Assembly (NCBI GenBank): GCA_032250735.1
Contig: JAVVEP010000006.1
Location: forward strand, 92,401-156,400
Reading direction: 5' to 3'
Source of the DNA: Gammaproteobacteria bacterium
GTDB taxonomy: Bacteria; Pseudomonadota; Gammaproteobacteria; SZUA-152
Length of the DNA stretch: 64,000 nt
Of this stretch, positions 1 through 9,815 are shown piece after piece (the first letter of the stretch is position 1; each line of letters begins with the position of its first letter). The translations under genes were made by a program, and so were the position numbers. Below the pieces are notes generated by a model. That model searched no databases. It was not told where the DNA came from and saw nothing but the letters and a program-made list of their open reading frames with translations.

Positions 1-755
1 ATCTGCAGATCCTGCGTGAACAGGCCGAACAGGCCAATCGCGCGAAAAGCACCTTCCTGGCCAATATGAGTCACGAGCTGCGTACCCCCCTGAATGCGAT
101 TATTGGTTATAGCGAGCTGCTGAATGAAGATGCCCGCGCACTGGGCGCCAACGATCTGGCGGATGATCTGGAGAAGATCTATTCCTCAGGTCACCATCTG
201 CTGAAGCTCATCAATAGTATTCTGGACCTCTCCAAGATTGAGGCCGGCAAGATGGAGATACATCTGGAGCGGTTCAGTGTCGCCGATATGGTGAAGGATG
301 TGGTGAGCACTGCCGGCATGCTGGTGAAGGAAAATAACAACCGGTTGCTGGTCAGCTGTGAGGGTGAGCTGGGTGAAATGGAGGCCGACAGCATGTGGGT
401 GCGTCAGTCAATTTTGAATCTGTTGAGCAATGCGGCCAAGTTTACCCGCCAGGGCACGGTCGAGCTGAACGTGTGCCGCACCGACGATGATGATGGCGGC
501 ACCCTGTTTTTTACCGTGACCGATAGCGGCATGGGGATGAGTGCCGAGCAGGTGTCCGGCCTGTTTCAGGCATTCCAGCAGGCGCACAGCCACCGCTCGG
601 GGCAGTTTGGCGGCACCGGTCTGGGGCTGGTCATCAGCCGCACGCTGTGCCGGACGATGGGCGGCGATATTCATGTGAGCAGCACAGAGGGCAAGGGCTC
701 GACGTTTATTGTCAGCCTGCCGGCGGTGGTCACGCTGGAAAACGACTGGTCCTGA
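1..755 (+). CDS. Sensor histidine kinase, C-terminal part (5' end outside window)
   Basis: The frame is already open at base 3, so this is the 3' portion of a longer gene. It encodes the dimerisation/phosphoacceptor (HisKA) and catalytic ATPase domains of a two-component kinase. The H-box [11 protein letters not shown] lies at about 63-95, with the phosphorylated His at 72-74. The N-box ([10 protein letters not shown]) is near 415-445, the G1 box DSGMGM near 523-540 and the G2 box GTGLGL near 613-630. A helical stretch rich in Glu/Gln/Ala immediately before the H-box looks like a coiled-coil linker from an upstream sensor domain that cannot be seen. No receiver domain follows, so it is not a C-terminal hybrid kinase. 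The sensory input and partner regulator are unknown. Confidence 0.95.
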   Translation, partial: LQILREQAEQANRAKSTFLANMSHELRTPLNAIIGYSELLNEDARALGANDLADDLEKIYSSGHHLLKLINSILDLSKIEAGKMEIHLERFSVADMVKDVVSTAGMLVKENNNRLLVSCEGELGEMEADSMWVRQSILNLLSNAAKFTRQGTVELNVCRTDDDDGGTLFFTVTDSGMGMSAEQVSGLFQAFQQAHSHRSGQFGGTGLGLVISRTLCRTMGGDIHVSSTEGKGSTFIVSLPAVVTLENDWS

Positions 756-823
756 TGGTTGGCGGGCGGCCATTGCCGGTGTCCCTGTGCTGCGCCGAAC
801 CTGAGTCGCGGTATCAGTGAGTA

Positions 824-866
824 CAAAAAGGGTCCCGCCAAATATTATTGGTGGGGCCCTTTTTTG
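824..866. terminator. Bidirectional intrinsic terminator
   Basis: A strong hairpin with arms AGGGTCCCGCCA and TGGTGGGGCCCT around an AT-rich loop is flanked by an A-run on the left and a T-run on the right. It sits between the convergent kinase gene and arsM, so it can end transcription from both sides. Confidence 0.85.
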
Positions 867-892
867 TAGTTAGGTCTGGGAGTGGTAGGCGC

Positions 893-1717
893 CTAGCAAC
901 AACACCCGCCGCCGGGTTTGATCGCCTCGATGGTGGCGGATAATACATAGTCCTCGACGCCCCGGTTAGGGGCCCAGTCCTTGATGAACGCCCGCGACTC
1001 ATCTTTCGGCGCGATGTGAATCGCCTCAAAGCCGGCGGCGGCGATCATCTTTTCCAGTTCCTGCACCAGTTCCGCACCGGCCATGCAGCCGGCGTGCAGC
1101 AGGGGGTCGTTCTTCATGTCCTCCGGCATCTCGGCGCTGGCGACCACGTCAGAGATGGCCAGCCGACCGCCGGGCTTGAGGACGCGGAAGGCGTCACTGA
1201 AGACCTGGGCCTTGTTGGGCGACAGGTTGATGACGCAGTTGGAGATGATGACGTCGGCGCTGTTGTCGGCGATGGGCAGGTGCTCGATCTCGCCAAGCCG
1301 GAATTCGACCTGGGCATAGTGGCCCTTGAGCGCATTGGCCCGCGCCTTGCTGATCATGGCGGGGGTCATGTCCACGCCGATGACGTGGCCGCTGGCGCCG
1401 ACCTCCTGAGCGGCGAGAAAGGCATCGAAGCCGCCGCCGCTGCCCAGATCCACCACGGTCTCGCCGGGCCGCAGGCCGGCAATGGCGCGGGGATTGCCGC
1501 AACCCAGACCCATGTCGGCACCGCTGGGCACGACATCCAGATCGCCCTGCGAGTAACCCATGCGGGTCGAGATGAGGGTGTTGATGGCGGTGTCATCAGA
1601 GACCCCGCAGCAGCTGGCCTCGACGCCGCAGCAGCTGCCGGCGTTGCTGGCCTCGGCGACCTCGGCGTAACTCTCGCGCACGTTCTGGCGGATGTCGTCG
1701 TGGGTTTTCTGGTCCAT
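893..1717 (-). CDS. arsM: Arsenite S-adenosylmethionine methyltransferase ArsM
   Basis: Methylates As(III) with S-adenosylmethionine in the cytoplasm, giving methylated and volatile arsenicals. Counting from the ATG at 1717, a class I SAM-binding motif VVDLGSGGG is at residues 88-96. Single cysteines at about 73 (GCGNP), 161 (SNCVINL) and 211 (HAGCMAG) match the three arsenic-binding cysteines of the family. There are also Cys pairs near 29-30 and 36-37 and a C-terminal GGGCCC tail, which are typical extra As-binding thiols. The open frame extends upstream to a TTG at 1741, but the ATG at 1717 has an AGGAGA Shine-Dalgarno sequence at good spacing, so I take 274 residues. It lies 91 bases downstream of arsR on the same strand and is probably transcribed and derepressed with it. 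Confidence 0.95.
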   Translation of the reverse strand: MDQKTHDDIRQNVRESYAEVAEASNAGSCCGVEASCCGVSDDTAINTLISTRMGYSQGDLDVVPSGADMGLGCGNPRAIAGLRPGETVVDLGSGGGFDAFLAAQEVGASGHVIGVDMTPAMISKARANALKGHYAQVEFRLGEIEHLPIADNSADVIISNCVINLSPNKAQVFSDAFRVLKPGGRLAISDVVASAEMPEDMKNDPLLHAGCMAGAELVQELEKMIAAAGFEAIHIAPKDESRAFIKDWAPNRGVEDYVLSATIEAIKPGGGCCC

Positions 1718-1808
1718 GTGATTCTCCTGATCGTTGTTCAATCTGTGATTTACTGTGGTGTCGCGTGTTGTGATTATTAGCAGGGTGTCGGCCGTTGTCA
1801 GCGCCGGG

Positions 1809-2171
1809 TCATTTGTCCGATTTATCCGCCACGGGCGGCGCGCCCGGCTGGAAAAACTGACTCAGGGCCTGCACCGTTTCGGCCTCGACCCAGCAATCCA
1901 CGTGCTGGCCGCGACGCTCCATCTGGATCAGCCCGGCCCGGCTCAGTTCCTTGATGTGGTGCGAAAGGGTAGACGCCGCAATGTCCAGTCCGTTACCCAG
2001 ATCGCCCACGCAATGGCGGGCGGCCTGTTCGGGGGAGCAGACCGTGCCCGGCGTGCAGCAGCCCAGCAGCTGCTGGAATATCCTCAGCCGATGCGGGTTG
2101 GACAGGGCCTTGAAGGCCTCGGCCAGGGTGGCGGCGTCCCCATTTAGGAGGCTCGTTAGATAATTCGACAT
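1809..2171 (-). CDS. arsR: ArsR-family metalloregulatory repressor
   Basis: A small winged-helix repressor, 120 residues from the ATG at 2171. The core LSNPHRLRIFQQLL and recognition helix ASTLSHHIKELSRAGL are classic ArsR/SmtB features. Cysteines at about 38, 39, 45 and 54, in a CC-x5-C-x8-C arrangement just before the DNA-reading helix, are the likely As(III) ligands; their spacing differs from the E. coli CVC motif. It heads an arsR-arsM pair, so it should repress that operon until arsenite binds. The frame can be extended to a TTG at 2207, but that codon is the -35 box of the promoter described separately, so the ATG is preferred. Confidence 0.92.
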   Translation of the reverse strand: MSNYLTSLLNGDAATLAEAFKALSNPHRLRIFQQLLGCCTPGTVCSPEQAARHCVGDLGNGLDIAASTLSHHIKELSRAGLIQMERRGQHVDCWVEAETVQALSQFFQPGAPPVADKSDK

Positions 2172-2178
2172 GTTTCGA

Positions 2179-2207
2179 ACTATAGTGCGGTGCGCCGTAT
2201 GGGTCAA
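2179..2207 (-). promoter_or_regulatory. Sigma-70 promoter of arsR-arsM, apparently leaderless
   Basis: On the minus strand TTGACC (2202-2207) and TATAGT (2179-2184) are separated by exactly 17 bases. The ATG of arsR starts only 8 bases after the -10 box, so transcription would begin at or within a base of the start codon. A TTCGAA palindrome at 2173-2178 overlaps the predicted start and could be part of an ArsR operator, but this is inferred. Confidence 0.75.
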
Positions 2208-2301
2208 GGTGGCGCAGAATTTTTTTGCCCGGGCGTTTAAGCGCCACTGGCTTGGGGTAGAATAGCCGACTCCATTCCCCGTAGTTGGTCATTAGTCCCC
2301 G

Positions 2302-4311
2302 ATGTTTGATCTCAACCCCCGTCAGAAAGAGGCCGTGCGTTATATCGATGGCCCGTTGCTGGTGCTGGCCGGCGCCGGTTCCGGCAAGACCCGCGTGATT
2401 ACCCAGAAGATCGCGCACCTGGTACAGAACTGCGGTATCAAGGGCCACCACATCACCGCCGTGACCTTTACCAACAAGGCGGCGCGCGAGATGCAGGCGC
2501 GCATCGCCGGCGAGCTGGTGGCCAGGGAGCGGCGCGGCATGCGGGTCTCCACCTTCCACAATCTCGGCCTCAATATCCTCAAGCGCGAGGGCAAGGTGCT
2601 GGGGCTGCGCAAGGGTTTTTCCATCTACGACAGCCAGGATTCACAGGCCCTGATTAAGGAACTGATGCGGCGCGCCTTCGATGCCGACGAGCAGACCCAG
2701 GAGATGCAGTGGCAGATCTCCCACTGGAAAAATGACATGGTCAGCCCGGCGCAGGCCCAGCTGCTGGCCAACGGCGATCCCAGGCTGACGGCCGCCTCGA
2801 TGCTGTTCGAGGAGTACGACCGTCACCTGCGGGCCTATAACGCGGTGGATTTCGATGACCTGATCGGCCTGCCCGCACAGCTGTTCAGTGACTATCCCGA
2901 GGTGCTGGATCGCTGGCAGAACCATATCCGCTATCTGCTGGTGGACGAATACCAGGACACCAATAGCGCCCAGTACCGCCTGGTGCAGAACCTGGTCGGG
3001 GTGCGCGGCGCGCTGACCGTGGTGGGTGATGACGACCAGTCCATCTACGCCTGGCGCGGTGCCCAGCCGGAGAATCTGGCCCTGCTGAAGGAGGACTTTC
3101 CCACCCTCAAGGTCATCAAGCTGGAGCAGAACTATCGCTCCAGCGGGCGTATCCTCAAGGCCGCCAACCAGCTCATCGGCAACAATCCGCACGTGTTTGA
3201 AAAACGGCTGTGGTCGGAGCTGGGTTACGGCGATCCCATCAAGGTGGTGCAGGCGCGCAATGAAGAGCACGAGGCCGAGCAGGTGGTGTCGCGCCTGCTG
3301 GCGCACAAATTCCAGCGCGGCGGTCGGTTCAGCGATTACGCCATTCTGTATCGCGGCAATCATCAGTCGCGGCTGTTTGAAAAGGGCCTGCGCGAGAACC
3401 AGCTGCCGTACCAGATCTCCGGCGGAGCCTCGTTTTTCTCCTATCAGGAGGTGAAGGACATCATGGCCTACCTGCGGCTGATGGTGAACCCGGATGACGA
3501 CACGGCCTTTGTGCGCGTGGTCAACACCCCGCGCCGCGAGATCGGCCCGGCCACGCTGGAGAAGATCGCCACCTATGCCGGCAGCCGCGGGGTGAGCATG
3601 TGCGACGCCTGTGACGAGCTGGGGCTGGAAACGCAGTTGAGCTACCGGGCGATGACCCGGGTGCGGGAATTCATCAACTGGCTGAAGGCGAAGGCCGAGC
3701 TGGCCGAACGCGGTGACCCGGTGGCCGCGGTGCGCGAACTGATCAGCGATGTGCGTTACGAGGACTGGCTACTGGACGTCAGCAACGACCCAAAGACCGC
3801 CGAGCGGCGCATGGGCAATGTCAACGACCTGGTGGACTGGCTGGCGCGCATGGCGGAAAAGAGCGAGGACAATGCCAGCCTCGGCGAACTGGTGGCGCAG
3901 ATGACGCTGATGGATATCCTGGAACGCAACGAGGAAGAGGCGCGAGATGACTGTATCTCGTTGATGACCCTGCATGCCGCCAAGGGGCTGGAATTCCCGC
4001 ACGTGTTTATCGTCGGCATGGAGGAAAATCTGCTGCCCCATCACGCCAGCCTGGAGGCGGACGATGTAGAGGAGGAGCGCCGCCTGGCCTACGTCGGCAT
4101 CACCCGGGCGCAGAAGACGCTGACCTTCACCATGGCCGCGCGGCGGCGCAAGCACGGCGAGGTGGTGGACTGCGAACCCAGCCGGTTTTTGACCGAGTTG
4201 CCCGAGGATGACCTGTCCTGGGAAGGCCGGGGCCATGAGGCGGACCCGGTGGAACAGCAGGAGCGCGGCCGGGCCCACCTGTCGAATCTGCGCGAGATGC
4301 TGGGCCAGTGA
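2302..4311 (+). CDS. rep: ATP-dependent DNA helicase Rep
   Basis: A superfamily 1A 3'-5' helicase of 669 residues, the usual length for Rep, which removes proteins ahead of replication forks and helps restart. Walker A AGAGSGKT is at residues 23-30, the Walker B region LLVDEYQDTN near 212, motif III VVGDDDQSIYAWRGA near 240, motif IV QNYRSS near 275 and motif VI VGITRAQK near 598. The insertion sequences (for example the NNPHVFEKRLWSELGYG region) follow E. coli Rep rather than UvrD. The gene is divergent from arsR. The ribosome site before the ATG is weak. Confidence 0.97.
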   Translation: MFDLNPRQKEAVRYIDGPLLVLAGAGSGKTRVITQKIAHLVQNCGIKGHHITAVTFTNKAAREMQARIAGELVARERRGMRVSTFHNLGLNILKREGKVLGLRKGFSIYDSQDSQALIKELMRRAFDADEQTQEMQWQISHWKNDMVSPAQAQLLANGDPRLTAASMLFEEYDRHLRAYNAVDFDDLIGLPAQLFSDYPEVLDRWQNHIRYLLVDEYQDTNSAQYRLVQNLVGVRGALTVVGDDDQSIYAWRGAQPENLALLKEDFPTLKVIKLEQNYRSSGRILKAANQLIGNNPHVFEKRLWSELGYGDPIKVVQARNEEHEAEQVVSRLLAHKFQRGGRFSDYAILYRGNHQSRLFEKGLRENQLPYQISGGASFFSYQEVKDIMAYLRLMVNPDDDTAFVRVVNTPRREIGPATLEKIATYAGSRGVSMCDACDELGLETQLSYRAMTRVREFINWLKAKAELAERGDPVAAVRELISDVRYEDWLLDVSNDPKTAERRMGNVNDLVDWLARMAEKSEDNASLGELVAQMTLMDILERNEEEARDDCISLMTLHAAKGLEFPHVFIVGMEENLLPHHASLEADDVEEERRLAYVGITRAQKTLTFTMAARRRKHGEVVDCEPSRFLTELPEDDLSWEGRGHEADPVEQQERGRAHLSNLREMLGQ

Positions 4312-4466
4312 AGGGCCGATAACATGGGTGATCCTGCGGCGGCGATGCGGAATGCGGGCTATTCTCGGCGGTGCAAATAGATTTCTAGACGGGTGTCCAG
4401 GAAAATGGCCAGGGAACTAATGGTTTATGCCAGTGATCCTATTAACACCACTCAGGAGGGCATGAC

Positions 4467-5057
4467 ATGTCGTCTTTTCTATCATCTCTATCATCATCTC
4501 TACCGTCCAGCGACCTCACCCAGCCCCCCGGCAGGCGCCTGAGGCTGCGCCGGATCGCCATGCTGGGGATCGGCATCGTCTGCGCCGGCCTGGCCCTCGC
4601 CGCTGCCGCTGCTGACGATGAGTATGCTGATAGCGATACCGTGGCCGAGGCCTTGCGGGTGACGACGACGAAAGACCTGGCCGCGCTGGGTGCCCTGGCG
4701 CAGGAAAAGGGCGTGCCCATTCTGCTCATGTTCTCCACCGAGGACTGCGGCTACTGCAAGCGGCTGGAGGCCGAGGTGCTGGGGCCGATGCGCAAGGCGG
4801 GCGTGGATCCGCAACGCGTCATCCTGCGCAAGGTAATGCTGGACAGCTACGGTAGTCTGCGTGATTTTTCCGGCCACAAACGCAGTGCGGACAGTTTTGG
4901 TACGCGCCGTGGCATTGATGTCGTGCCCACCCTGGAGCTGGTGGATGCCAGCGGCAAGCCCCTGGTGCCCAAGATTGTCGGCTACCAGACTCCGGGCCTG
5001 TATGACGAGTATCTGGAACAGGCGATCGACGTCTCCCACTCCCTGTTAGGGCAATAG
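4467..5057 (+). CDS. Exported thioredoxin-fold protein
   Basis: 196 residues. An N-terminal Arg-rich stretch is followed by a hydrophobic segment at about 31-50, which looks like a signal peptide or membrane anchor ending at Ala-rich sequence. A thioredoxin-like domain follows with the redox motif C-G-Y-C at 94-97, in the context STEDCGYCKRLEAEV, and a cis-Pro region VVPTLEL near 153. It resembles SoxW/thioredoxin_2-type periplasmic proteins that reduce or isomerise disulfides, but no specific partner is encoded nearby. A possible Shine-Dalgarno sequence, CAGGAGG, precedes the ATG. Specific function unknown. Confidence 0.85.
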   Translation: MSSFLSSLSSSLPSSDLTQPPGRRLRLRRIAMLGIGIVCAGLALAAAAADDEYADSDTVAEALRVTTTKDLAALGALAQEKGVPILLMFSTEDCGYCKRLEAEVLGPMRKAGVDPQRVILRKVMLDSYGSLRDFSGHKRSADSFGTRRGIDVVPTLELVDASGKPLVPKIVGYQTPGLYDEYLEQAIDVSHSLLGQ

Positions 5058-5066
5058 CCCGTCGCT

Positions 5067-5087
5067 GATTTTTTCACGGGCTCTCAG
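5067..5087. repeat. Solo end of a MITE-like element (family 1)
   Basis: GATTTTTTCACGGGCTCTCAG matches the right end of the element at 9563-9815 (GATTTTTTCACAGGCTCTCAG) with one mismatch. It supplies the stop codon of the algR-like gene, whose reading frame ends inside it. Confidence 0.6.
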
Positions 5088-5827
5088 ACCTTGCCCATTT
5101 CCTTCAGGCGCCGGCGTGTCGCGGCGACCATGCGGCGACTGACCTCGATCCGGTTATCGATGCTGCGAAAGCAGATGTGATAGCGGCCGTCACTGTCTTT
5201 TTCCAGGCCATCGATGTAGTTGACGGCCACCAGCGAGTTGCGGTGGACCCGCAAAAAGCGCTCACCGTACTCATCCTCCAGTGATTTCAGTGAATCATCG
5301 ATCAGCAGCTGTCCCTCGGTGTGGTGTGCGGTGACATATTTCTGCTCGGCCTGGAAATAGAAGATATTCTCCGAGGGCACCAGCTGTAAATTGCCGCCCA
5401 TGTAGGCGCTGATATGGCTGCGAGACTGGCTGACCGCTTCCTGCTTGCCCAGCTCCAGCAGCTGGGCGCGGTTGATTTTTTGCGCCTTCTTGAGCGCCTC
5501 TTCCAGGCGTTCGCGGCGAATAGGTTTGAGCAGGTAGTCCACGGCGTTGGCCTCGAAGGCGGCCAGGGCGTGTTCGCTGAAGGCGGTGGTGAAGATCACC
5601 GCCGGCGGATGGCGCAGTTGTGACAGGTGCAGCGCGGTTTCCAGTCCGCTCATCTCCGGCATGCGAATGTCCAGCAGCACAACATCGGGGTGCAGGACGC
5701 TGGAGCGCAGCAGCGCCTCCTTGCCGCTTTTGGCCTCGCCCACGATGTCGGCATGCAGCACATCCTGCAACAGCCGGTTCATGCGCGCGCGGGCCAGGGG
5801 TTCATCATCCACAATAAGTATTTTCAT
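5084..5827 (-). CDS. algR: LytTR-family response regulator, AlgR-like
   Basis: 247 residues: an N-terminal receiver domain with acidic residues D7/D8, phosphoacceptor D53 (LLDIRMP) and the conserved Lys near 102 (LLKPIRRERL), then a LytTR DNA-binding domain at about 140-240 (FLRVHRNSLVAVNYI). It begins four bases inside the 3' end of the upstream kinase gene (ATGA overlap), so the two are co-translated as a two-component system. In Pseudomonas the homologous FimS(AlgZ)/AlgR pair controls alginate and type IV pili. Whether that regulon is conserved here cannot be told. Confidence 0.92.
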   Translation of the reverse strand: MKILIVDDEPLARARMNRLLQDVLHADIVGEAKSGKEALLRSSVLHPDVVLLDIRMPEMSGLETALHLSQLRHPPAVIFTTAFSEHALAAFEANAVDYLLKPIRRERLEEALKKAQKINRAQLLELGKQEAVSQSRSHISAYMGGNLQLVPSENIFYFQAEQKYVTAHHTEGQLLIDDSLKSLEDEYGERFLRVHRNSLVAVNYIDGLEKDSDGRYHICFRSIDNRIEVSRRMVAATRRRLKEMGKV

Positions 5828-6957
5828 GCGTGGGCTGTCTCGGGGTGAGCGTCCGTCAGGCCGCGTTGAAAGGGAAAGATGAGGGTGATGATGTAATCGC
5901 TTGCATCTTCCTGCACGCTGAGCTTTCCGGACTCACCATAAATAGCGGCCAGCCGCTGGCGCACATTGTCCTGCGCGATCTGGTTGCCCTTTTTCTGCTC
6001 GTTGTTGTGTTGTGCGGGGCGCGGATTGCTGATGGAGATATAAATCTCCCGATCATACACGTGGCCATCAATGCCGATGGTGCCGCCGTTGCTCATCGGT
6101 TCGATGCCGTGGTAGATGGCGTTTTCCAGTAACGGTTGCAGGATCAGCCGGGGCACCGAGGCCTCGGCCGGAAGCTCGTCGATGCTCCAGCGCAGTTGCA
6201 GGCGCTCACCGAGACGCAACTTTTCGATATCGAGATAGCGCCGGGTCAGTTGCAGTTCGTCGGCGAGGGTGATGTACAGGCTGGCATCGGCCAGGTTGTT
6301 GCGAAACAGGTCGGCCAGATTTTCCACCGCCGCCTCCGCCTGGTCGGCGTCGATCTGGGTGAGGCTGGCGATGGTGTTGAGGCTGTTGAACAGAAAGTGC
6401 GGGCGAATCCGTGACTGTAATGCCTGTAACCGCGACTGGGCCTCGGCGCGTACATTCTGTTTCCATTGGAGCTGGATATAAAAATAACGCAGCACGATGG
6501 CGCTGACGATGGCGCTGATGCCGAGATTGCGCAGCAGCAGCTCCTGTTGCCAGTCGCTGGGTTGCCAGAAATTGGGCTGCCAGTTATCCAGCTGCACATA
6601 ACCCCCCACCCAGAAGGCCAGCTCGGTGATCAGCAGGGTGGTCATCAATAACAGAAAGTAGCTTATCGTGGCGGCGCGGGTCTCCGACATGCGCGCCAGC
6701 CATGGGCGCGCCATGCACAGTACCGCCGCGCTGCTCAGCCCGACCCACTGTATAAACAGGGAGATGATGCTGAGGTCATTCCAGCGGCTGACAGCGGTTT
6801 GCGGGGGGGACAGGGTGAGCACGATGGCCAGCAGTTCGCTGATCACCACCACCGCAAACACCATGCGCACATTGCAGAAATCCGGCAGAAAAAAATTATC
6901 GCTGGCCTTGCTGGCTGGCGGCTGTGGCCGGGGTGCGGTGTCTGGGCGTTGGCTCAT
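5824..6957 (-). CDS. algZ: LytS/AlgZ-type sensor histidine kinase
   Basis: 377 residues. Four or five hydrophobic segments lie between about 30 and 165, and the His_kinase (PF06580-type) domain has its phosphoacceptor in RIRPHFLFNSLNTIASL, with His near 187. This is the F-N-x-L signature of the LytS family. A HATPase domain follows, with N-box LLENAIYHG and a compact G-box region. It is the cognate kinase of the overlapping AlgR-like regulator and is divergent from argH. The periplasmic sensing region is minimal, so signals may be perceived within the membrane. Confidence 0.92.
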   Translation of the reverse strand: MSQRPDTAPRPQPPASKASDNFFLPDFCNVRMVFAVVVISELLAIVLTLSPPQTAVSRWNDLSIISLFIQWVGLSSAAVLCMARPWLARMSETRAATISYFLLLMTTLLITELAFWVGGYVQLDNWQPNFWQPSDWQQELLLRNLGISAIVSAIVLRYFYIQLQWKQNVRAEAQSRLQALQSRIRPHFLFNSLNTIASLTQIDADQAEAAVENLADLFRNNLADASLYITLADELQLTRRYLDIEKLRLGERLQLRWSIDELPAEASVPRLILQPLLENAIYHGIEPMSNGGTIGIDGHVYDREIYISISNPRPAQHNNEQKKGNQIAQDNVRQRLAAIYGESGKLSVQEDASDYIITLIFPFQRGLTDAHPETAHA

Positions 6958-7017
6958 TGTCGGTCAGTCTATCGGAGTGTGGCCCGCATTGCAGTAGGGC
7001 CCAAGGTCATTATCGTC

Positions 7018-7023
7018 TATAAT
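7018..7023 (+). promoter_or_regulatory. Putative -10 box upstream of argH
   Basis: A perfect TATAAT occurs in the 195-base algZ-argH intergenic region, about 130 bases before argH. No good -35 hexamer is found at 16-18 bases, so this is tentative. Confidence 0.35.
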
Positions 7024-7153
7024 GCGCGGCATCTTGAGGACGCCGGTCGGAGTCTGTAGATTGGCTCGGCAAATGCCGTTCATGGACATGGCCGGCGATC
7101 TGGCGACGACACCCGCACCCACATAAGCAAATATAAAAAGGGCCATAACACCT

Positions 7154-8545
7154 ATGAGCGATACCGTTGAAAAACCCTGGGGCGGGCGTTTCACCGAACC
7201 CACGGATGCCTTTGTGGAGGCCTTTACCGCCTCTGTGGGTTTTGACCAGCGCCTGTATGCGCACGATATCGCCGGTTCCATCGCCCACGCCAGCATGCTG
7301 GCGAAAGTGGGGGTGCTCACCGCGGCTGAACGCGATGCCATTCATGCGGGGCTGGAGACGATTCGCGGCGAGATCGAACGCGGTGAATTTCAGTGGTCGA
7401 TCAGCCGTGAAGACGTGCACATGAATATCGAGGCGCGGCTGATCGAAAACATCGGCGAGGTCGGTAAAAAGCTGCACACCGGGCGCTCCCGCAACGATCA
7501 GGTGGCGACCGATATCCGCCTCTATCTGCGCGACGAGATCGGCACCATCATCGCCGAGCTGCGGCGCCTGCAAACCGCCCTGGTGGACCTGGCCGAGCAG
7601 GAGGCCGATACCATCATGCCCGGCTTTACCCATCTGCAAACCGCCCAGCCGGTGACCTTTGGCCACCACCTGCTGGCCTGGTTTGAAAACCTCAAACGCG
7701 ATCATGGCCGGCTCAGCGACTGCGCCGGGCGCGTCAACGTGATGCCCCTGGGCGCCGCGGCCCTGGCGGGCACCTCCTATCCCATCGATCGCCACTACAC
7801 GGCCGAGTTGCTGGGATTTGACGCCCCCGCGGAAAACTCGCTGGATGCGGTCAGTGACCGGGATTTCGCCATCGAATTTGTTGCCGCCGCCGCGCTGACC
7901 ATGGTGCACCTCTCCCGCTTCTCCGAGGAATTGATCCTGTGGGCCTCGGCGCAGTTTGCCTTTATCGAGCTGGGCGACAGCTTCTGCACCGGCTCATCCA
8001 TCATGCCGCAGAAGAAGAATCCGGATGTGCCCGAGCTGATCCGGGGCAAGGCCGGGCGTGTTACCGGCAATCTCATGAGCCTGCTGATGTTGATGAAGGG
8101 CCAGCCGCTGGCCTACAACAAGGACAACCAGGAGGACAAGGAACCCCTGTTCGACACGGTGGACAACCTGCGCGCCAGCCTGCGGGTGTTTGCCGACATG
8201 ATCCCCGCGATCAGTCCCAGACGCGACAATATGCGCGAGGCGGCGCGGCGGGGGTTCTCCACCGCCACCGATCTGGCCGACTATCTGGTGCGCCAGGGGG
8301 TGGCGTTCCGTGATGCCCACGAGGTGGTGGGCAAGGCCGTGCGCCTGGGGGTAGAGACGGGGCGCGACCTGTCGGAGATGGCGCTGGAGGAATTGCAGGG
8401 CTTTTCCGCCCATATCCAGGCCGACGTGTTTGAGGTGCTGACCCTGGAAGGTTCGGTCGCCGCGCGCGACCATCTGGGCGGGACCGCGCCGGCACAGGTG
8501 CGCGCCGCGGTGCAGCGTGCGCGTGCGTGGCTGGCGGCAGACTGA
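7154..8545 (+). CDS. argH: Argininosuccinate lyase
   Basis: Last step of arginine biosynthesis: argininosuccinate to arginine plus fumarate, in the cytoplasm. 463 residues, the normal length. The start KPWGGRF, the substrate loop [12 protein letters not shown] near 112-123, TGxTHLQ-type motif [12 protein letters not shown] near 155-166, and the fumarase/aspartase superfamily signature [12 protein letters not shown] near 279-290 with its catalytic Ser are all present. The following gene overlaps it by 19 bases. Confidence 0.98.
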   Translation: MSDTVEKPWGGRFTEPTDAFVEAFTASVGFDQRLYAHDIAGSIAHASMLAKVGVLTAAERDAIHAGLETIRGEIERGEFQWSISREDVHMNIEARLIENIGEVGKKLHTGRSRNDQVATDIRLYLRDEIGTIIAELRRLQTALVDLAEQEADTIMPGFTHLQTAQPVTFGHHLLAWFENLKRDHGRLSDCAGRVNVMPLGAAALAGTSYPIDRHYTAELLGFDAPAENSLDAVSDRDFAIEFVAAAALTMVHLSRFSEELILWASAQFAFIELGDSFCTGSSIMPQKKNPDVPELIRGKAGRVTGNLMSLLMLMKGQPLAYNKDNQEDKEPLFDTVDNLRASLRVFADMIPAISPRRDNMREAARRGFSTATDLADYLVRQGVAFRDAHEVVGKAVRLGVETGRDLSEMALEELQGFSAHIQADVFEVLTLEGSVAARDHLGGTAPAQVRAAVQRARAWLAAD

Positions 8546-9555
8546 GGGCCTGCGGAAAAACCGCCGGCCTGCTGTGGCCGGCAGTTTGCGTCGTCCTATT
8601 CCCCACGTTCCCCGCGCCCCTCGCGGCGCAGCCGCTCAGCCCGTTTTTCAGTTTCAACCAGAGCCCCATCATCCAGATCCACGGCCTGCCGGCGATCGAT
8701 AACGCCCGCGTGCTGGACGAGGCACAGGCGCGTTATCGCCTGGTGCACGATCTGGCCAACAACTACACCTTCCGGCAAACGGCCGATGAGGCGCTGCTGT
8801 TCGACGGCGAGACCAGCCGCACCACCTTTGTCTATGCGCGCGGCATCGGCGGGGGTTGGGAGTGGGGTATGCAGATCCCCTATGTGCGCCATGCCGGCGG
8901 CTCGCTGGACGCCTTCATCGAGGACTGGCACGACACCTTTTTCCTGCCCCAGGGGGGGCGCGATACCGCCCCCCGCAATCGACTCACCTATTCCTATCAG
9001 CGCAACGGCGTGACCGAGCTGCTGCTGAACGAGCCGGTGTCGGGCATCGGGGATCTGCGCCTGACCCTGGGCAGGCAGTGGTCGCCGCCGGGGGCCCCCA
9101 CCCGCGTGGCGCTGCGCGGTGCCCTGAGCCTGCCCAGCGGCGACAGCGCCGAGCTGCGCGGCAGCGGGGCGGTGGATGCCGCGCTGTGGGCCAGCGCCGA
9201 CCGGGCACGGTCGTGGTGGGGCCTCGCCGGCAGCCTGTATGGCGGTGGTGGCCTGTTATGGATGGGTGACGGCGAGGTGCTGGCCGACCAGCAGCGTCGC
9301 CTCGCGGCCTTTGGCAGCCTGGGCGCGGGCGCGCGGCTGCGGCCGTGGCTGGCGCTGAAGCTACAGCTCGACCTGCACAGCCCGCTGTATGACCACAGCG
9401 GACTGGTGCAGGTCAACGCCGCCGCCGTGCAGCTGCTCATGGGCGGTGAGCTCCAGCTGGGCCGCAACACCCGGCTGGAACTGATGGTGGGCGAAGACCC
9501 CACCGTGCACGCCTCGCCGGATGTGGTGTTTCACCTGGGGCTGGTGGTGGAATAA
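8527..9555 (+). CDS. DUF3187-family outer-membrane-type protein
   Basis: 342 residues from a GTG that lies inside argH. A hydrophobic signal segment ending in AAPLAAQ-like sequence near residue 36 is followed by alternating beta-strand sequence with many Trp/Tyr/Arg girdle residues, suggesting a small beta-barrel or secreted beta protein. The pattern ([30 protein letters not shown]) matches the DUF3187 family, which has no established function. It overlaps argH, so it is probably co-transcribed, but an arginine-related role is not implied. Confidence 0.75.
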   Translation: MAGGRLRACGKTAGLLWPAVCVVLFPTFPAPLAAQPLSPFFSFNQSPIIQIHGLPAIDNARVLDEAQARYRLVHDLANNYTFRQTADEALLFDGETSRTTFVYARGIGGGWEWGMQIPYVRHAGGSLDAFIEDWHDTFFLPQGGRDTAPRNRLTYSYQRNGVTELLLNEPVSGIGDLRLTLGRQWSPPGAPTRVALRGALSLPSGDSAELRGSGAVDAALWASADRARSWWGLAGSLYGGGGLLWMGDGEVLADQQRRLAAFGSLGAGARLRPWLALKLQLDLHSPLYDHSGLVQVNAAAVQLLMGGELQLGRNTRLELMVGEDPTVHASPDVVFHLGLVVE

Positions 9556-9562
9556 TCGCCTC

Positions 9563-9815
9563 AGAGCCTGTGAAAAATTCGACGGCCGTAGCGAGGGCGT
9601 CGATTTGCGAGCGAAACAAGGCGCGCTACGCGAAAACAAGGGAGTTTGGTGGACCAAATAACCGCCGTTTTCGCGTAGCGCAACGCCGTTGCAGCCGCAC
9701 CGTTTCGTCAGGAACGAAACGGGACTGCGTCAGTAGCCCGCAGGGTGCAGGCCAAGGATGGCCTGCATCAAAGCGGCGTCCGCAGTAGGCTGGCGATTTT
9801 TTCACAGGCTCTCAG
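9563..9815. mobile_element. MITE-like palindromic element (family 1), about 250 bp
   Basis: Inverted ends AGAGCCTGTGAAAAA (9563-9577) and the complementary TTTTTCACAGGCTCT near 9799-9813 enclose a non-coding segment with internal inverted repeats (GCGCTACGCGAAAAC / GTTTTCGCGTAGCGC, and CGTTTCGTCAGGAACGAAACG). It has no open frame of note. It fills most of the 409-base gap between the DUF3187 gene and rhlE, and a solo end of the same family lies at 5067. Confidence 0.75.

Noticed and set aside
1016..1780. 254-residue plus-strand ORF over arsM
   Set aside because: Antisense shadow of arsM in high-GC DNA, no ribosome site and no protein-like features.
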